The translations under genes and the position numbers were made by a program. A DNA stretch of 64,000 bases. Source: Theocolax elegans (taxonomy: Eukaryota; Arthropoda; Insecta; Hymenoptera; Cerocephalidae). This document shows positions 28,449 to 42,003 of the stretch, piece by piece. The notes beneath the pieces are model-generated. The model was not told the origin of the DNA. It made no database searches and saw nothing but the letters and a program-made list of their open reading frames with translations. Location of the stretch: assembly GCA_026168455.1 (NCBI GenBank), contig CM047429.1, positions 1,415,370-1,479,369 on the forward strand. Direction: 5' to 3'. Position 1 is the first letter of the stretch. Each line of letters begins with the position of its first letter.

Positions 28449-31400
28449 GAATATGTCTAGGTCCCTACTGTTACCCATATGTCGACGGGGCCATCATCTA
28501 CTGGAAGGCCTATTACGAACCAAAAAAAAAAATTTTGCTTCTTGTAGAAGATGTCGAGGTCGGTAATGTTACCTCAAGGTCATCGGGGCAACATTTAGGA
28601 GAAAGACTTATTAACGAAATAAAAAAAAAATTTTCTTCATGTAGTAGATGTCCAGGTCGGTAATGTTCCCTCCAGGTCATCGGGAAAATATCTACTGAAA
28701 AAACCTATTGCGTAAAAAAAAAATTTTTTCTCCTGTAGAGATGTCCAGGTCGATAATGTTACCTCCAGGTCATCGGGGAAATATCTACTGAAAAGACCTA
28801 TTACGTAAAAAAAAAAAAAAATGTTTTCTTCCTGTAGTAATATGGCCAGGTCTGTAAAGTTACCTCCAGGTCCTCGGGGAATATCTACTGGAAAGACCTA
28901 TTACATCAAAAAACAAATTTTTTTTCTTCCTGTAGAAGATGTTTAGGTCCCTACTGTTACCCATAGGTTCGACGGGGCATCATCTACTGGAATGCTATTA
29001 GGAAACCAAAAAAGAAAATTTTTTCTTCCTGTAGAAGATGTCTAGGTCCCTACTGTTACCATAGGTCGACGGGGCATCGTTACTGGAAGGCCTATTACGA
29101 AACCAAAAAAAAAATTTTTCTTTCCTGTAGAAGATGTTTAGGTCCCTACTGTTACCCAATAGATCGACGGGGCATCATCTACTTGGGGGCCTATTATGCA
29201 ACCAAAAAAATTTTTCTTCCTGTAGAAGATGTCTAGGTCCCTACTGTTACCCATATGTGGACGGGGCATCATCTACTGGAGGGCCTATTACGAAACCAAA
29301 AAAAATTTTTTCTTCCTGTAGAAGATGTCCAGGTCGGTAATGTTACCTCCAGGTCATCGGGGCAACATCTAGAGTAAGACTTATTACGTAAATAAAAAAA
29401 AAATTTTCTTCCTGTAGTAGATGTCCAGGTCGGTATTGTTCCCTCCAGGTCATCGGGAAAATATCTACTGTAAAACCTATTGCGTAAATAAAAAATTTTT
29501 CTTCCTGTAAAGATTTCTAGGTCCCGTACTGGTACCCATGTGAGAAGGTCGAGGCGAGGGTGGGCATGCATCTACTGTGATTGCGCGTATACGAAACCAA
29601 AAAAAAAAGATTTTTCGTTCCCTGTCGAAGATGTCTAGGTCCCTACTGTACCCATCAGGTCGACGGGAGGCATCATCTACTGAGAAGGGCCTATTACGAA
29701 ACCAAAAAAAAAATTTATCTCCGTGGAGGAATGTTTAGGTTCCTTTCTGTTGCCCATAGGTCGACGGGGCATTCATCTACGGGACGGCCCTATTACGAAA
29801 CCAAAAAAAAAATTGTTATTCTTGTAGAAGATGTCCGATGGTCGGTAATTGTGTTACTCTTGAAAGATTCACAGGTCATTGGGGGCACAACATAGCAAGA
29901 AAAAATTTATTACGAAATAAAAGAAAAAATTTTGTTCCTGTAGTAGATGTCCGGGTCGGTAATGTTCCCTCCAGGTCATCGGGAAAATATCTACTGAAAA
30001 ACCTAATGCGTAAAAAAAAAATTTTTCTTCCTATAGAAGATGTCTAGGTCCCTACTGTTTCCCATATGTCGACGGGGCATCATCTACTGGAGGGCCTATT
30101 ACGAAACCAAAAAAAAATTTTTCTTCCTGTAGAAGATGTCCAGGTCGGTAATGTTACCTCCAGGTCATCGGGGCAACATTTAGAGAAAGACTTATTACGA
30201 AATAAAAAAAAAAATTTTTCTTCCCGTAGAATATGGCAAGGTCGGTAATGTTACCTCCAGGTCATCGGGGAAGTATCTACTGAAAGACCTATTACATAAA
30301 AAAAAAAATTTTTTTCTTCCTGTAGAAGATGTTTAGGTCACTACTGTTACCCATAGATCGACGGGGCATCATCTACTGGGGGGCCTATTACGAAACCAAA
30401 AAAAAATGTTTTTTCCTGTAGAAGATGTTTAGGTTCCTTCTGTTACCCATAGGTCGACGGGGCATCATCTACTGGAAGGCCTATTGCGAAACAAAAAAAA
30501 AAATTTTTCTTCTTGTAGAAGATGTCGAGGTCGGTAATGTTACCTCCAGGTCATTGGATCAACATTTAGAGAAAGATTTATTACGAAATAAAAGAAAAAA
30601 TTTTCTTCCTGTAGTAGATGTCCAGGTCGGTAATGTTCCCTCCAGGTCATCGGGGAAAATATCTACTGCAAAACCTAATGCGTAAAAAATAAAATTTTTT
30701 CTTCCTGTAGAAGATGTCTAGGTCCCTACTGTTACCCATATGTGGACGGGGCATCATCTACTGGAGGGCCTATTACGAAACCAAAAAAAAAATTTTTCTT
30801 CCTGTAGAAGATGTCCAGGTCGGTAAAGTTACCTCCAGGTCATCGGGGCAACATTTAGAGAAAGACATATTACGAAATAAAAAAAAAAATTTTCTTCCTG
30901 TAGAAGATGTCCAGGTCGATAATGTTACCTCCAGGTCATCGGGTAAATCTACTGAAAGACCTATTACGTAAAACAAAAAAAAAATGTTTTCTTCCTGTAG
31001 AAAATGTCTAGGTCCCTACTGTTACCCATAGGTCGACGGGGCATCATCTACTGGAAGGCCTATTACGAAACCAAAAAAAAAATATTTCTTCCTGTAGAAG
31101 ATGTTTAGGTCCCTACTGCTACCCATAGATCGACGGGGCATCATCTACTGGGGGGCCTATTACGAAACCAAAAAAAAATTTTTTTTCTTGCAGAAGATGT
31201 TTAGGTTCCTTCTGTTACCCATAGGTCGACGGGGCATCATCTACTGGAAGGCCTATTGCGAAACCAAAAAAAAAATTTTTCTTCCTGTAGAAGATGTCTA
31301 GGTCTGTAATGTTACCTCATGTCATCGGGACAACATTTAGAGAAAGACGTATTACGAAATAAAAAAAAAAAATTTTCTTCCCGTAGAATATGGCCAGGTC

Positions 31401-34400
31401 CCTACTGTTACCCATAGGTCGACGGGGCATCATCTACTGGAGGGCCTATTACAAAACCAAAAAAAAATTTTTCTTCCTGTAGAAGATGTTTAGGTCCCTA
31501 CTGTTACCCATAGGTCGACGGGGCATCATCTACTGGAAGGCCTATTACGAAACCAAAAAAAAAATTTTTCTTCCTGTAGAAGATGTCCAGGTCGATAATG
31601 TTACCTCCAGGTCATCGGTAAATATCTACTGAAAGACCTATTACGTAAAAAAAAAAAAATGTTTTCTTCCTGTAGAAGATGTCTAGGTCCCTACTGTTAC
31701 CCATAGGTCGACGGGGCATCATCTACTGGAAGGCCTATTACGAAACCAAAAAAAAAATTTTTCTTCCTGTAGAAGATGTTTAGGTCCCTACTGTTACCCA
31801 TAGATCGACGGGGCATGATCTACTGGGGGGCCTATTACGAAACCAAAAAAAAATTTTTTTTTTGTAGAAGATGTTTAGGTTCCTTCTGTTACCCATAGGT
31901 CGACGGGGCATCATCTACTGGAAGGCCTATTGCGAAACCAAAAAAAAATTTTTCTTCCTGTAGAAGATGTCTAGGTCCCTACTGTTACCCACATGTCGAC
32001 GGGGCATCATCTACTGGAGGGCCTATTACGAAACCAAAAAAAAAATTTTTCTTCCTGTAGAAGATGTCTAGGTCTGTAATGTTACCTCCATGTCATCGGG
32101 ACAACATTTAGAGAAAGACGTATTACGAAATAAAAAAAAATTTTCTTCCCGTAGAATATGGCCAGTCCCTACTGTTACCCATAGGTCGACGGGGCATCAT
32201 CTACTGGAGGGCCAATTACAATACCAAAAAAAAATTTTTCTTCGTGTAGAAGATGTTTAGGTCCCTACTGTTACCCATAGATAGACGGGGCATCATCTAC
32301 TGGGGGGCCTATTACGAAACCAAAAAAAAATTTTTTTTCCTGTAGAAGTTGTTTAAGTTCCTTCTGTTACCCATATGTGGACGGGGCATCATCTACTGGA
32401 AGGCCTATTACGAAACCAAAAAAAAATTTTTCTTCGTGTAGAAGATGTTTAGGTCCCTACTGTTACCCATAGATAGACGGGGCATCATCTACTGGGGGGC
32501 CTATTACGAAACCAAAAAAAAATTTTTTTTCCTGTAGAAGTTGTTTAAGTTCCTTCTGTTACCCATATGTGGACGGGGCATCATCTACTGGAGGGCCTAT
32601 TACGAAACCAAAAAAAAAATTTTTCTTCCTGTAGAAGTCCAGGTCGGTAATGTTACCTCCAGGTCATCGAGGCAACATTTAGAGAAAGACTTATTACGAA
32701 ATAAAAAAAAAAATTTTTCTTCCCGTAGAATATGGCAAGGTCGGTAATGTTACCTCCAGGTCATCGGGGAAGTATCTACTGAAAGACCTATTACATAAAA
32801 AAAAAAAAATTTTTTTCTTCCTGTAGAAGATGTTTAGGTCCCTACTGTTACCCATAGATCGACGGGGCATCATCTACTGGGGGGCCTATTACGAAACCAA
32901 AAAAAATGTTTTTTCCTGTAGAAGATGTTTAGGTTCCTTCTGTTACCCATAGGTCGACGGGGCATCATCTACTGGAAGGCCTATTGCGAAACAAAAAAAA
33001 AATTTTTCTTCTTGTAGAAGATGTCGAGGTCGGTAATGTTACTTCCAGGTCATTGGGGCAACATTTAGAGAAAGATTTATTACGAAATAAAAGAAAAAAT
33101 TTTTCTTCCTGTAGTAGATGTCCAGGTCGGTAATGTTCCCTCCAGGTCATCGGGAAAATATCTACTGCAAAACCTAATGCGTAAAAAATAAAATTTTTTC
33201 TTCCTGTAGAAGATGTTTAGGTCCCTACTGTTACCCATAGATCGACGGGGCATCATCTACTGGGGGGCCTATTACGAAACCAAAAAAAATTTTTTTTCCT
33301 GTAGAAGTTGTTTAAGTTCCTTCTGTTACCCATATGTGGACGGGGCATCATCTACTGAAAGGCCTATTACGAAACCAAAAAAAAAATTTTTTTTCCTGTA
33401 GAAGATGTCCAGGTCGGTAAAGTTACCTCCAGGTCATCGGGGCAACATTTAGAGAAAGACATATTACGAAATAAAAAAAAAAATTTTCTTCCTGTAGAAG
33501 ATGTCCAGGTCGATAATGTTACTCCAGGTCATCGGGTAAATATCTACTGAAAGACCTATTACGTAAAAAAAAAAAAAATGTTTTCTTCCTGTAGAAGATG
33601 TCTAGGTCCCTACTGTTAACCATAGGTCGACGGGGCATCATCTACTGGAAGGCCTATTACGAAACCAAAAAAAAATTTTTCTTCCTGTAGAAGATGTTTA
33701 GGTCCCTACTGTTACCCATAGATCGACGGGGCATCATCTACTGGGGGGCCTATTACGAAACCAAAAAAAAATTTTTTTCTTGTAGAAGATGTTTAGGTTC
33801 CTTCTGTTACCCATAGGTCGACGGGGCATCATCTACTGGAAGGCCTATTGCGAAACCAAAAAAAAATTTTTCTTCTTGTAGATGATGTCGAGGTCGGTAA
33901 TGTTACCTCCAGGTCATTGGGGCAACATTTAGAGAAAGACTTATTACGAAATAAAAAAAAAAATTTTCTTCCTGTAGAAGAGGTCCAGGTCGATAATGTT
34001 ACCTCAAGGTCATCGGGGAAATATCTACTGAAAGACCTATTACGTAAAAAAACAAAAAATGTTTTCTTCCTGTAGAAGACGTCTAGGTCCCTACTGTTAC
34101 CTCCAGGTCATCGGGGAAATATCTACTGAAAGACCTATTACGTAAAAAAAAAAAAATGTTTTATTCCTGTAGAAGATGTCTAGGTCCCTACTGTTACCCA
34201 TAGGTCGACGGGGCATCATCTACTGGAAGGCCTATTACGTAACCAAAAAAAAATTTTTCTTCCTGTAGAAGATGTTTAGGTCCCTACTGTTACCCATAGA
34301 TCGACGGGGCATCATTTACTAGGGGGCCTATTACGAAACCAAAAAAAAATTTTTCTTCCTGTAGAAAATGTCCAGGTCGGTAATGTTACCTCGAGGTCAT

Positions 34401-35220
34401 TGGGGCAACATTGAGAGAAAGATTTATTACGAAATAAAAGAAAAAATGTTCTTCCTGTAGTAGATGTCCAGGTCGGTAATGTTCCCTCCAGGTCATCGGG
34501 AAAATATCTACTAAAAAACCTAATGCGTAAAAAAAAAATTTTTCTTCCTGTAGAAGATGTGTAGGTCCCTACTGTTACCCATATGTCGACGGGGCATCAT
34601 CTACTGAAAGGCCTATTACGAAACCAAAAAAAAATTTTTCTTCCTGTAGAAGATGTTTAGGTCCCTACTGTTACCCATAGATCGACGGGGCATCATCTAC
34701 TGGGGGGCCTATTACGAAACCAAAAAAAATTTTTTTTCCTGTAGAAGATGTTTAGGTTCCTTCTGTTACCCATAGGTCGACGGGGCATCATCTACTGGAG
34801 GGGCTATTACGAACCAAAAAAAAATTTTTCTTCCTGTAGAAGATGTCCAGGTCGGTAATTTTACCTCCAGGTCATTGGGGCAACATTTAGAGAAAGACTT
34901 ATTACGAAATAAAAAAAAAAATTTTCTTCCTGTAGAAGATGTCCAGGGCGATAATGTACCTCCAGGTCATCGGGGAAATATCTACTGAAAGACCTATTAC
35001 GCTTAAAAAAAAAAAATGTTTTCTTCTGTAGAAGATGTCTAGGTCCCTACTGTTACCCATAGGTCGACGGGGCATCATCTACTGGAAGGCCTATACGAAA
35101 CCAAAAAAAAAATTTCCTTCCTGTAGCAGATGTTTAGGTCCCTACTGTTACCCATAGATCGACGGGGCATCATCTACTGGGGGGCCTATTACGAAACCAA
35201 AAAAAAGTTTTCTTCCTGTA
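28449..35220 (+). repeat. 6.77-kb HOR block B (partly noisy)
   Basis: This is the second copy, 6,772 bp, with the same monomer order as block A. Corresponding markers sit at about 29,134 (ACTTGGGGGCC unit), 30,555 (GATCAACATTT unit) and 33,978 (GAAGAGGTCC unit). The stretch 28.45-29.9 kb holds many single-base gains and losses absent from block A, for example near 29,500-29,880 where several monomers are badly scrambled. The rest is clean. Confidence 0.86.
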
Positions 35221-38200
35221 GAATATGTCTAGGTCCCTACTGTTACCCATATGTCGACGGGGCATCATCTACTGGAAGGCCTATTACGAAACCAAAACAA
35301 AAAATTTTGCTTCTTGTAGAAGATGTCGAGGTCGGTAATGTTACCTCCAGGTCATCGGGGCAACATGTAGAGAAAGACTTATTACGAAATAAAAAAAAAT
35401 TTTCTTCCTGTAGTAGATGTCCAGGTCGGTAATGTTCCCTCCAGGTCATCGGGAAAATATCTACTGAAAAACCTATTGCGTAAAAAAAAAATTTTTCTTC
35501 CGGTAGAAGATGCTCAGGTCGGTAATGTTACCTCCATGTAATCGGGACAACATTTAGAGAAAGACGTATTACGAAATAAAAAAAAAAAATTTATCTTCCC
35601 GTAGTATATGGCCAGGTCGGTAAAGTTACCTCCAGGTCATCGGGGAAATATCTACTGAAAGACCTATTACATACAAAAAAAAAATTTTTTTTCTTCCTGT
35701 AGAAGATGTTTAGGTCCCTACTGTTACCCATAGGTCGACGGGGCATCATCTACTGGAAGGCCTATTAGGAAACCAAAAAGAAAATTTTTTCTTCCTGTAG
35801 AAGATGTCTAGGTCCCTACTGTTACCCATAGTAGACGGGGCATCGTCTACTGGAAGGCCTATTACGAAACAAAAAAAAAATTTTCTTCCTGTAGAAGATG
35901 TTTAGGTCCCTACTGTTACCCATAGATCGACGGGCATCATCTACTTGGGGGCCTATTATGAAACCAAAAAAAATTTTCTTCCTGTAGAAGATGTCTAGGT
36001 CCCTACTGTACCCTATGTGGACGGGGCATCATCTACTGGAGGGCCTATTACGAAACCAAAAAAAAAATTTTTCTTCCTGTAGAAGATGTCCAGGTCGGTA
36101 ATGTTACTCCAGGTCATCGGGGGCAACATCTAGAGTAAGACTTATTACGAAATAAAAAAAAAATTTTCTTCCTGTAGTAGATGTCCAGGTCGGTATTGTT
36201 CCTCCAGGTCATCGGGAAATATCTACTGTAAAACCTATTGCGTAAATAAAAAAATTTTTCTTCCTGTAGAAGATGTCCTAGGTCCCTACTGTTACCCATA
36301 GGTCGACGGGGCATCATCTACTGGAAGGCCTATTACGAAACCAAAAAAAAAATTTTTCTTCCTGTAGAAGAGGTTCTAGGTCCCTACTGTTACCCATAGG
36401 TCGAACGGGGCAATCATCTACTGGAAGGGCCTATTACGAGAACCAAAAAAAAAATTTATCTTCCTGTAGAAGATGTTTAGGTTCCTTCTGTTGCCCATGA
36501 GGTCGACGGGGCAATCATCTACTGGACGGCCTATTACGAAACCAAAAAAAAAAAAAATTTTATTCTTGTAGAAGATGTCGAGGTCGGTAATGTTATACAC
36601 TCCAGGTCATTGGGGCAACATTTAGAGAAAATTTATTACGAAATAAAAGAAAAAATTTTGTTCCTGTAGTAGATGTCCGGGTCGGTAATGTTCCCTCCAG
36701 GTCATCGGGAAAATATCTACTGAAAAACCTAATGCGTAAAAAAAAAAAATTTTTCTTCCTATAGAAGATGTCTAGGTCCCTACTGTTTCCCATAATGTCG
36801 ACGGGGCATCATCTACTGGAGGGCCTATTACGAAACCAAAAAAAAAATTTTTTCTTCCTGTAGAAGATGTCCAGGTCGGTAATGTTACCTCCATGTCATC
36901 GGGGCAACATTTAGAGAAAGACTTATTACGAAATAAAAAAAAAAATTTTTCTTCCCGTAGAATATGGCAAGGTCGGTAATGGTACCTCCAGGTCATCGGG
37001 GAAGTATCTACTGAAAGACCTATTACATAAAAAAAAAAATTTTTTTCTTCCTGTAGAAGATGTTTAGGTCACTACTGTTACCCATAGATCGACGGTGGCA
37101 TCATCTACTGGGGGCCTATTACGAAACCAAAAAAAATGTTTTTTCCTGTAGAAGATGTTTAGTTCCTTCTGTTACCATAGGTCGACGGGGCATCATCTAC
37201 TGGAAGGCCTATTGCGAAACAAAAAAAAAAAATTTTTCTTCTTGTAGAAGATGTCGAGGTCGGTAATGTTACCTCCAGGTCATTGGATCAACATTTAGAG
37301 AAGATTTATTACGAAATAAAAGAAAAAATTTTCTTCCTGTAGTAGATGTCCAGGTCGGTAATGTTCCCTCCAGGTCATCGGGAAAATATCTACTGCAAAA
37401 CCTAATGCGTAAAAAATAAAATTTTTCTTCCTGTAGAAGATGTCTAGGTCCCTACTGTTACCCATATGTGGACGGGGCATCATCTACTGGAGGGCCTATT
37501 ACGAAACCAAAAAAAAAATTTTTTCTTCCTGTAGAAGATGTCCAGGTCGGTAAAGTTACCTCCAGGTCATCGGGGCAACATTTAGAGAAAGACATATTAC
37601 GAAATAAAAAAAAAAAATTTTCTTCCTGTAGAAGATGTCCAGGTCGATAATGTTACCTCCAGGTCATCGGGTAAATATCTACTGAAAGACCTATTACGTA
37701 AAACAAAAAAAAAATGTTTTCCTTCCTGTAGAAATGTCTAGGTCCCTACTGTTACCCATAGGTCGACGGGGCATCATCTACTTGGAGGCCTATTACGAAA
37801 CCAAAAAAAAAATATTTCTTTCCTGTAGAAGATGTTAGGTCCCTACTGCTTACCCATAGATCGACGGGGCATCATCACTGGGGGCCTATTACGAAACCAA
37901 AAAAAAATTTTTTTCTTGCAGAAGATGTTTAGGTTCCTTCTGTTACCCATAGGTCGACGGGGCATCATCTACTGGAAGGCCTATTTGCGAAACCAAAAAA
38001 AAAAATTTTTCTTCCTGTAGAAGATGTCTAGGTCTGTAATGTTACCTCCATGTCATCGGGACAACATTTAGAGAAAGACGTATTACGAAATAAAAAAAAA
38101 AAAATTTTCTTCCCGTAGAATATGGCCAGGTCCCTACTGTTACCCATAGGTCGACGGGGCATCATCTACTGGAGGGCCCTATTACAAAACCAAAAAAAAA

Positions 38201-41200
38201 ATTTTTTCTTCCTGTAGAAGATGTTTAGGTCCCTACTGTTACCCATAGGTCGACGGGGGCATCATCTACTGGAAGGCCTATTACGAAACCAAAAAAAAAA
38301 TTTTTTCTCTCCTGTAGAAGATGTCCAGGGTCGATAATGTTACCTCCAGGTCATCGGGTAAAATCTACGTGAAAGACCTAGTACGTAAAAAAAAAAAAAA
38401 ATGTTTTCTTCCTGTAGAAGATGTCCTAGGTCCCTACTGTTACCCATAGGTCGACGGGGCATCATCTACTGAAGGGCCTATTACGAAACCAAAAAAAAAA
38501 ATTTTCTTCCTGTAGAAGAGTGTTTAGGGTCCCTACTGTTACCCATAGATCGACGGGGGCATGATCTACTGGGGGCCTATTACGAACCAAAAAAAAATTT
38601 TTTTTCTTGTAGAAGATGTTTAGGTTCTTCTGTTACCCATAGGTCGACGGGGCAATCATCTACTGGAAGGCCTATTGCGAAACCAAAAAAAAAAAATTTT
38701 CGTCTGTAGAAGATGTCTAGGTCCCTACTGTTACCCACATGTCGACGGGGCATCATCTACTGGAGGGCCTATTACGAAAACCAAAAAAAAAAATTTTTCT
38801 TCCTGTAGAAGATGTCCTAGTCTGGTAATGTTACCTCCATGTCATCGGGGACAACATTTAGAGAAAGACGTATTACGAAATAAAAAAAATTTTCTTCCCG
38901 TAGAATATGGCCAGGTCCCTACTGTTACCCATAGGTCCGACGGGGCATCATCTACTGGAGGGTCCAATTACAATACAAAAAAAAAAATTTTTTCTTCGTG
39001 TAGAAGATGTTTAGGTCCCTACTGTTACCCATAGATAGACGGGGCATCATCTACTGGGGGGGCCTATTACGAAACCAAAAAAAAAATTTTTTTCCTGTAG
39101 AAGTTGTTTAAGTTCCTTCTGTTACCCCTATGTGGACGGGGCATCATCTACTGGAAGGCCTATTAGCGAAACCAAAAAAAAAAATTTTTCTTCGTGTAGA
39201 AGATGTTTAGGTCCCTACTGTTACCCATAGATAGACGGGGCATCATCTACTGGGGGGCCTATTACGAAAACCAAAAAAAAAATTTTTTTCCTGTAGAAGT
39301 TGTTTAAGTTCCTTCTGTTACCCATATGTGGACGGGGCATCATCTACTGGAGGGCCTTATTACGAAACCAAAAAAAAAATTTTTTCTTCCTGTAGAAGAT
39401 GTCCAGGTCGGTAATGTTACCTCCAGGTCATCGAGGCAACATTTAGAGAAAGACTTATTACGAAATAAAAAAAAAAATTTTTTCTTCCCCGTAGAATATG
39501 GCAAGGTCGGTAATGTTACCTCCAGGTCATCGGGGAAGTATCTACTGAAAGACCTATTACATAAAAAAAAAAAATTTTTTTCTTCCTGTAGAAGATGTTT
39601 AGGTCCCTACTGTTACCCATAGATCGACGGGGCATCATCTACTGGGGGGGCCTATTACGAAACCAAAAAAAAATGTTTTTTCCTGTAGAAGATGTTTAGG
39701 TTCCTTCTGTTACCCATAGGTCGACGGGGCATCATCTACTGGAAGGCCCTATTGCGAAACAAAAAAAAAATTTTTCTTCTTGTAGAAGATGTCGAGGTCG
39801 GTAATGTTACTTCCAGGTCATTGGGGCAACATTTATGAGAAAGATTTATTACGAATAAAAGAAAAATTTCTTCCTGTAGTAGATGTCCAGGTCGGTAATG
39901 TTCCCTCCAGGTCATCGGGAAAATATCTACTGCAAAACCTAATGCGTAAAAAATAAAATTTTTCTTCCTGTAGAAGATGTTTAGGTCCCTACTGTTACCC
40001 ATAGATCGACGGGGCATCATCTACTGGGGGGCCTATTACGAAACAAAAAAAATTTTTTTTTCCTGTAGAAGTTGTTTAAGTTCCTTCTGTTACCCATATG
40101 TGGACGGGGCATCATCTACTGAAAGGCCTATTACGAAACCAAAAAAAAAACAATTTTTTTTTTCCTGTAGAAGATGTCCAGGTCGGTAAAGTTACCTCCA
40201 GGTCATCGGGGGCAACATTTAGAGAAAGACATATTACGAAATAAAAAAAAAAATTTTCTTCCTGTAGAAGATGTCCAGGTCGATAATGTTACCTCCAGGT
40301 CATCGGGTAAATATCTACTGAAAGACCTATTACGTAAAAAAAAAAAAAAAATGTTTTCTTCCTGTAGAAGATGTCTAGGTCCCTACTGTTAACCATAGGT
40401 CGACGGGGCATCATCTACTGGAAGGCCTATTACGAAACCAAAAAAAAAATTTTTCTTCCTGTAGAAGATGTTTAGGTCCCTACTGTTACCCATAGATCGA
40501 CGGGGCATCATCTACTGGGGGGCCTATTACGAAACCAAAAAAAAATTTTTTTTCTTGTAGAAGATGTTTAGGTTCCTTCTGTTACCCATAGGTCGACGGG
40601 GCATCATCTACTGGAAGGCCTATTGCGAAACCAAAAAAAAATTTTTCTTCTTGTAGATGATGTCGAGGTCGGTAATGTTACCTCCAGGTCATTGGGGCAA
40701 CATTTAGAGAAAGACTTATTACGAAATAAAAAAAAAAATTTTCTTCCTGTAGAAGAGGTCCAGGTCGATAATGTTACCTCAAGGTCATCGGGGAAATATC
40801 TACTGAAAGACCTATTACGTAAAAAAAAACAAAAAATGTTTTCTTCCTGTAGAAGACGTCTAGGTCCCTACTGTTACCTCCAGGTCATCGGGGAAATATC
40901 TACTGAAAGACCTATTACGTAAAAAAAAAAAAATGTTTTATTCCTGTAGAAGATGTCTAGGTCCCTACTGTTACCCATAGGTCGACGGGGCATCATCTAC
41001 TGGAAGGCCTATTACGTAACCAAAAAAAAAATTTTTCTTCCTGTAGAAGATGTTTAGGTCCCTACTGTTACCCATAGATCGACGGGGCTCATTTACTAGG
41101 GGGCCTATTACGAAACCAAAAAAAAATTTTTCTTCCTGTAGAAAATGTCCAGGTCGGTAATGTTACCTCGAGGTCATTGGGGCAACATTGAGAGAAAGAT

Positions 41201-42003
41201 TTATTACGAAATAAAAGAAAAAATGTTCTTCCTGTAGTAGATGTCCAGGTCGGTAATGTTCCCTCCAGGTCATCGGGAAAATATCTACTAAAAAACCTAA
41301 TGCGTAAAAAAAAAATTTTTCTTCCTGTAGAAGATGTGTAGGTCCCTACTGTACCCATATGTCGACGGGGCATCATCTACTGAAAGGCCTATTACGAAAC
41401 CAAAAAAAAAATTTTTTCTTCCTGTAGAAGATGTTTAGGTCCCTACTGTTACCCATAGATCGACGGGCATCATCTACTGGGGGGCCTATTACGAAACCAA
41501 AAAAAATTTTTTTTCCTGTAGAAGATGTTTAGGTTCCTTCTGTTACCCATAGGTCGACGGGGCATCATCTACTGGAGGGGCTATTACGAAACCAAAAAAA
41601 AATTTTTTCTTCCTGTAGAAGATGTCCAGGTCGGTAATTTTACCTCCAGGTCATTGGGGCAACATTTAGAGAAGACTTATTACGAAATAAAAAAAAAAAT
41701 TTTCTTCCTGTAGAAGATGTCCAGGTCGATAATGTTACCTCCAGGTCATCGGGGAAATATCTACTGAAAGACCTATTACGTAAAAAAACAAAAAATGTTT
41801 TCTTCCTGTAAAAGATGTCTAGGTCCCTACTGTTACCCATAGGTCGACGGGGCATCATCTACTGGAAGGCCTATTACGAAACCAAAAAAAAAATTTTCCT
41901 TCCTGTAGAAGATGTTTAGGTCCCTACTGTTACCCATAGATCGACGGGGCATCATCTACTGGGGGGCCTATTACGAAACCAAAAAAAAAGTTTTCTTCCT
42001 GTA
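35221..42003 (+). repeat. 6.78-kb HOR block C (partly noisy)
   Basis: This is the third copy, 6,783 bp, with the same monomer order. Markers recur at about 35,892, 37,288 and 40,754. Indel noise is dense at about 35.8-36.6 kb and 37.0-39.9 kb, with doubled or dropped bases such as GGGGGC for GGGGC. It is lower elsewhere in the block. Confidence 0.86.
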
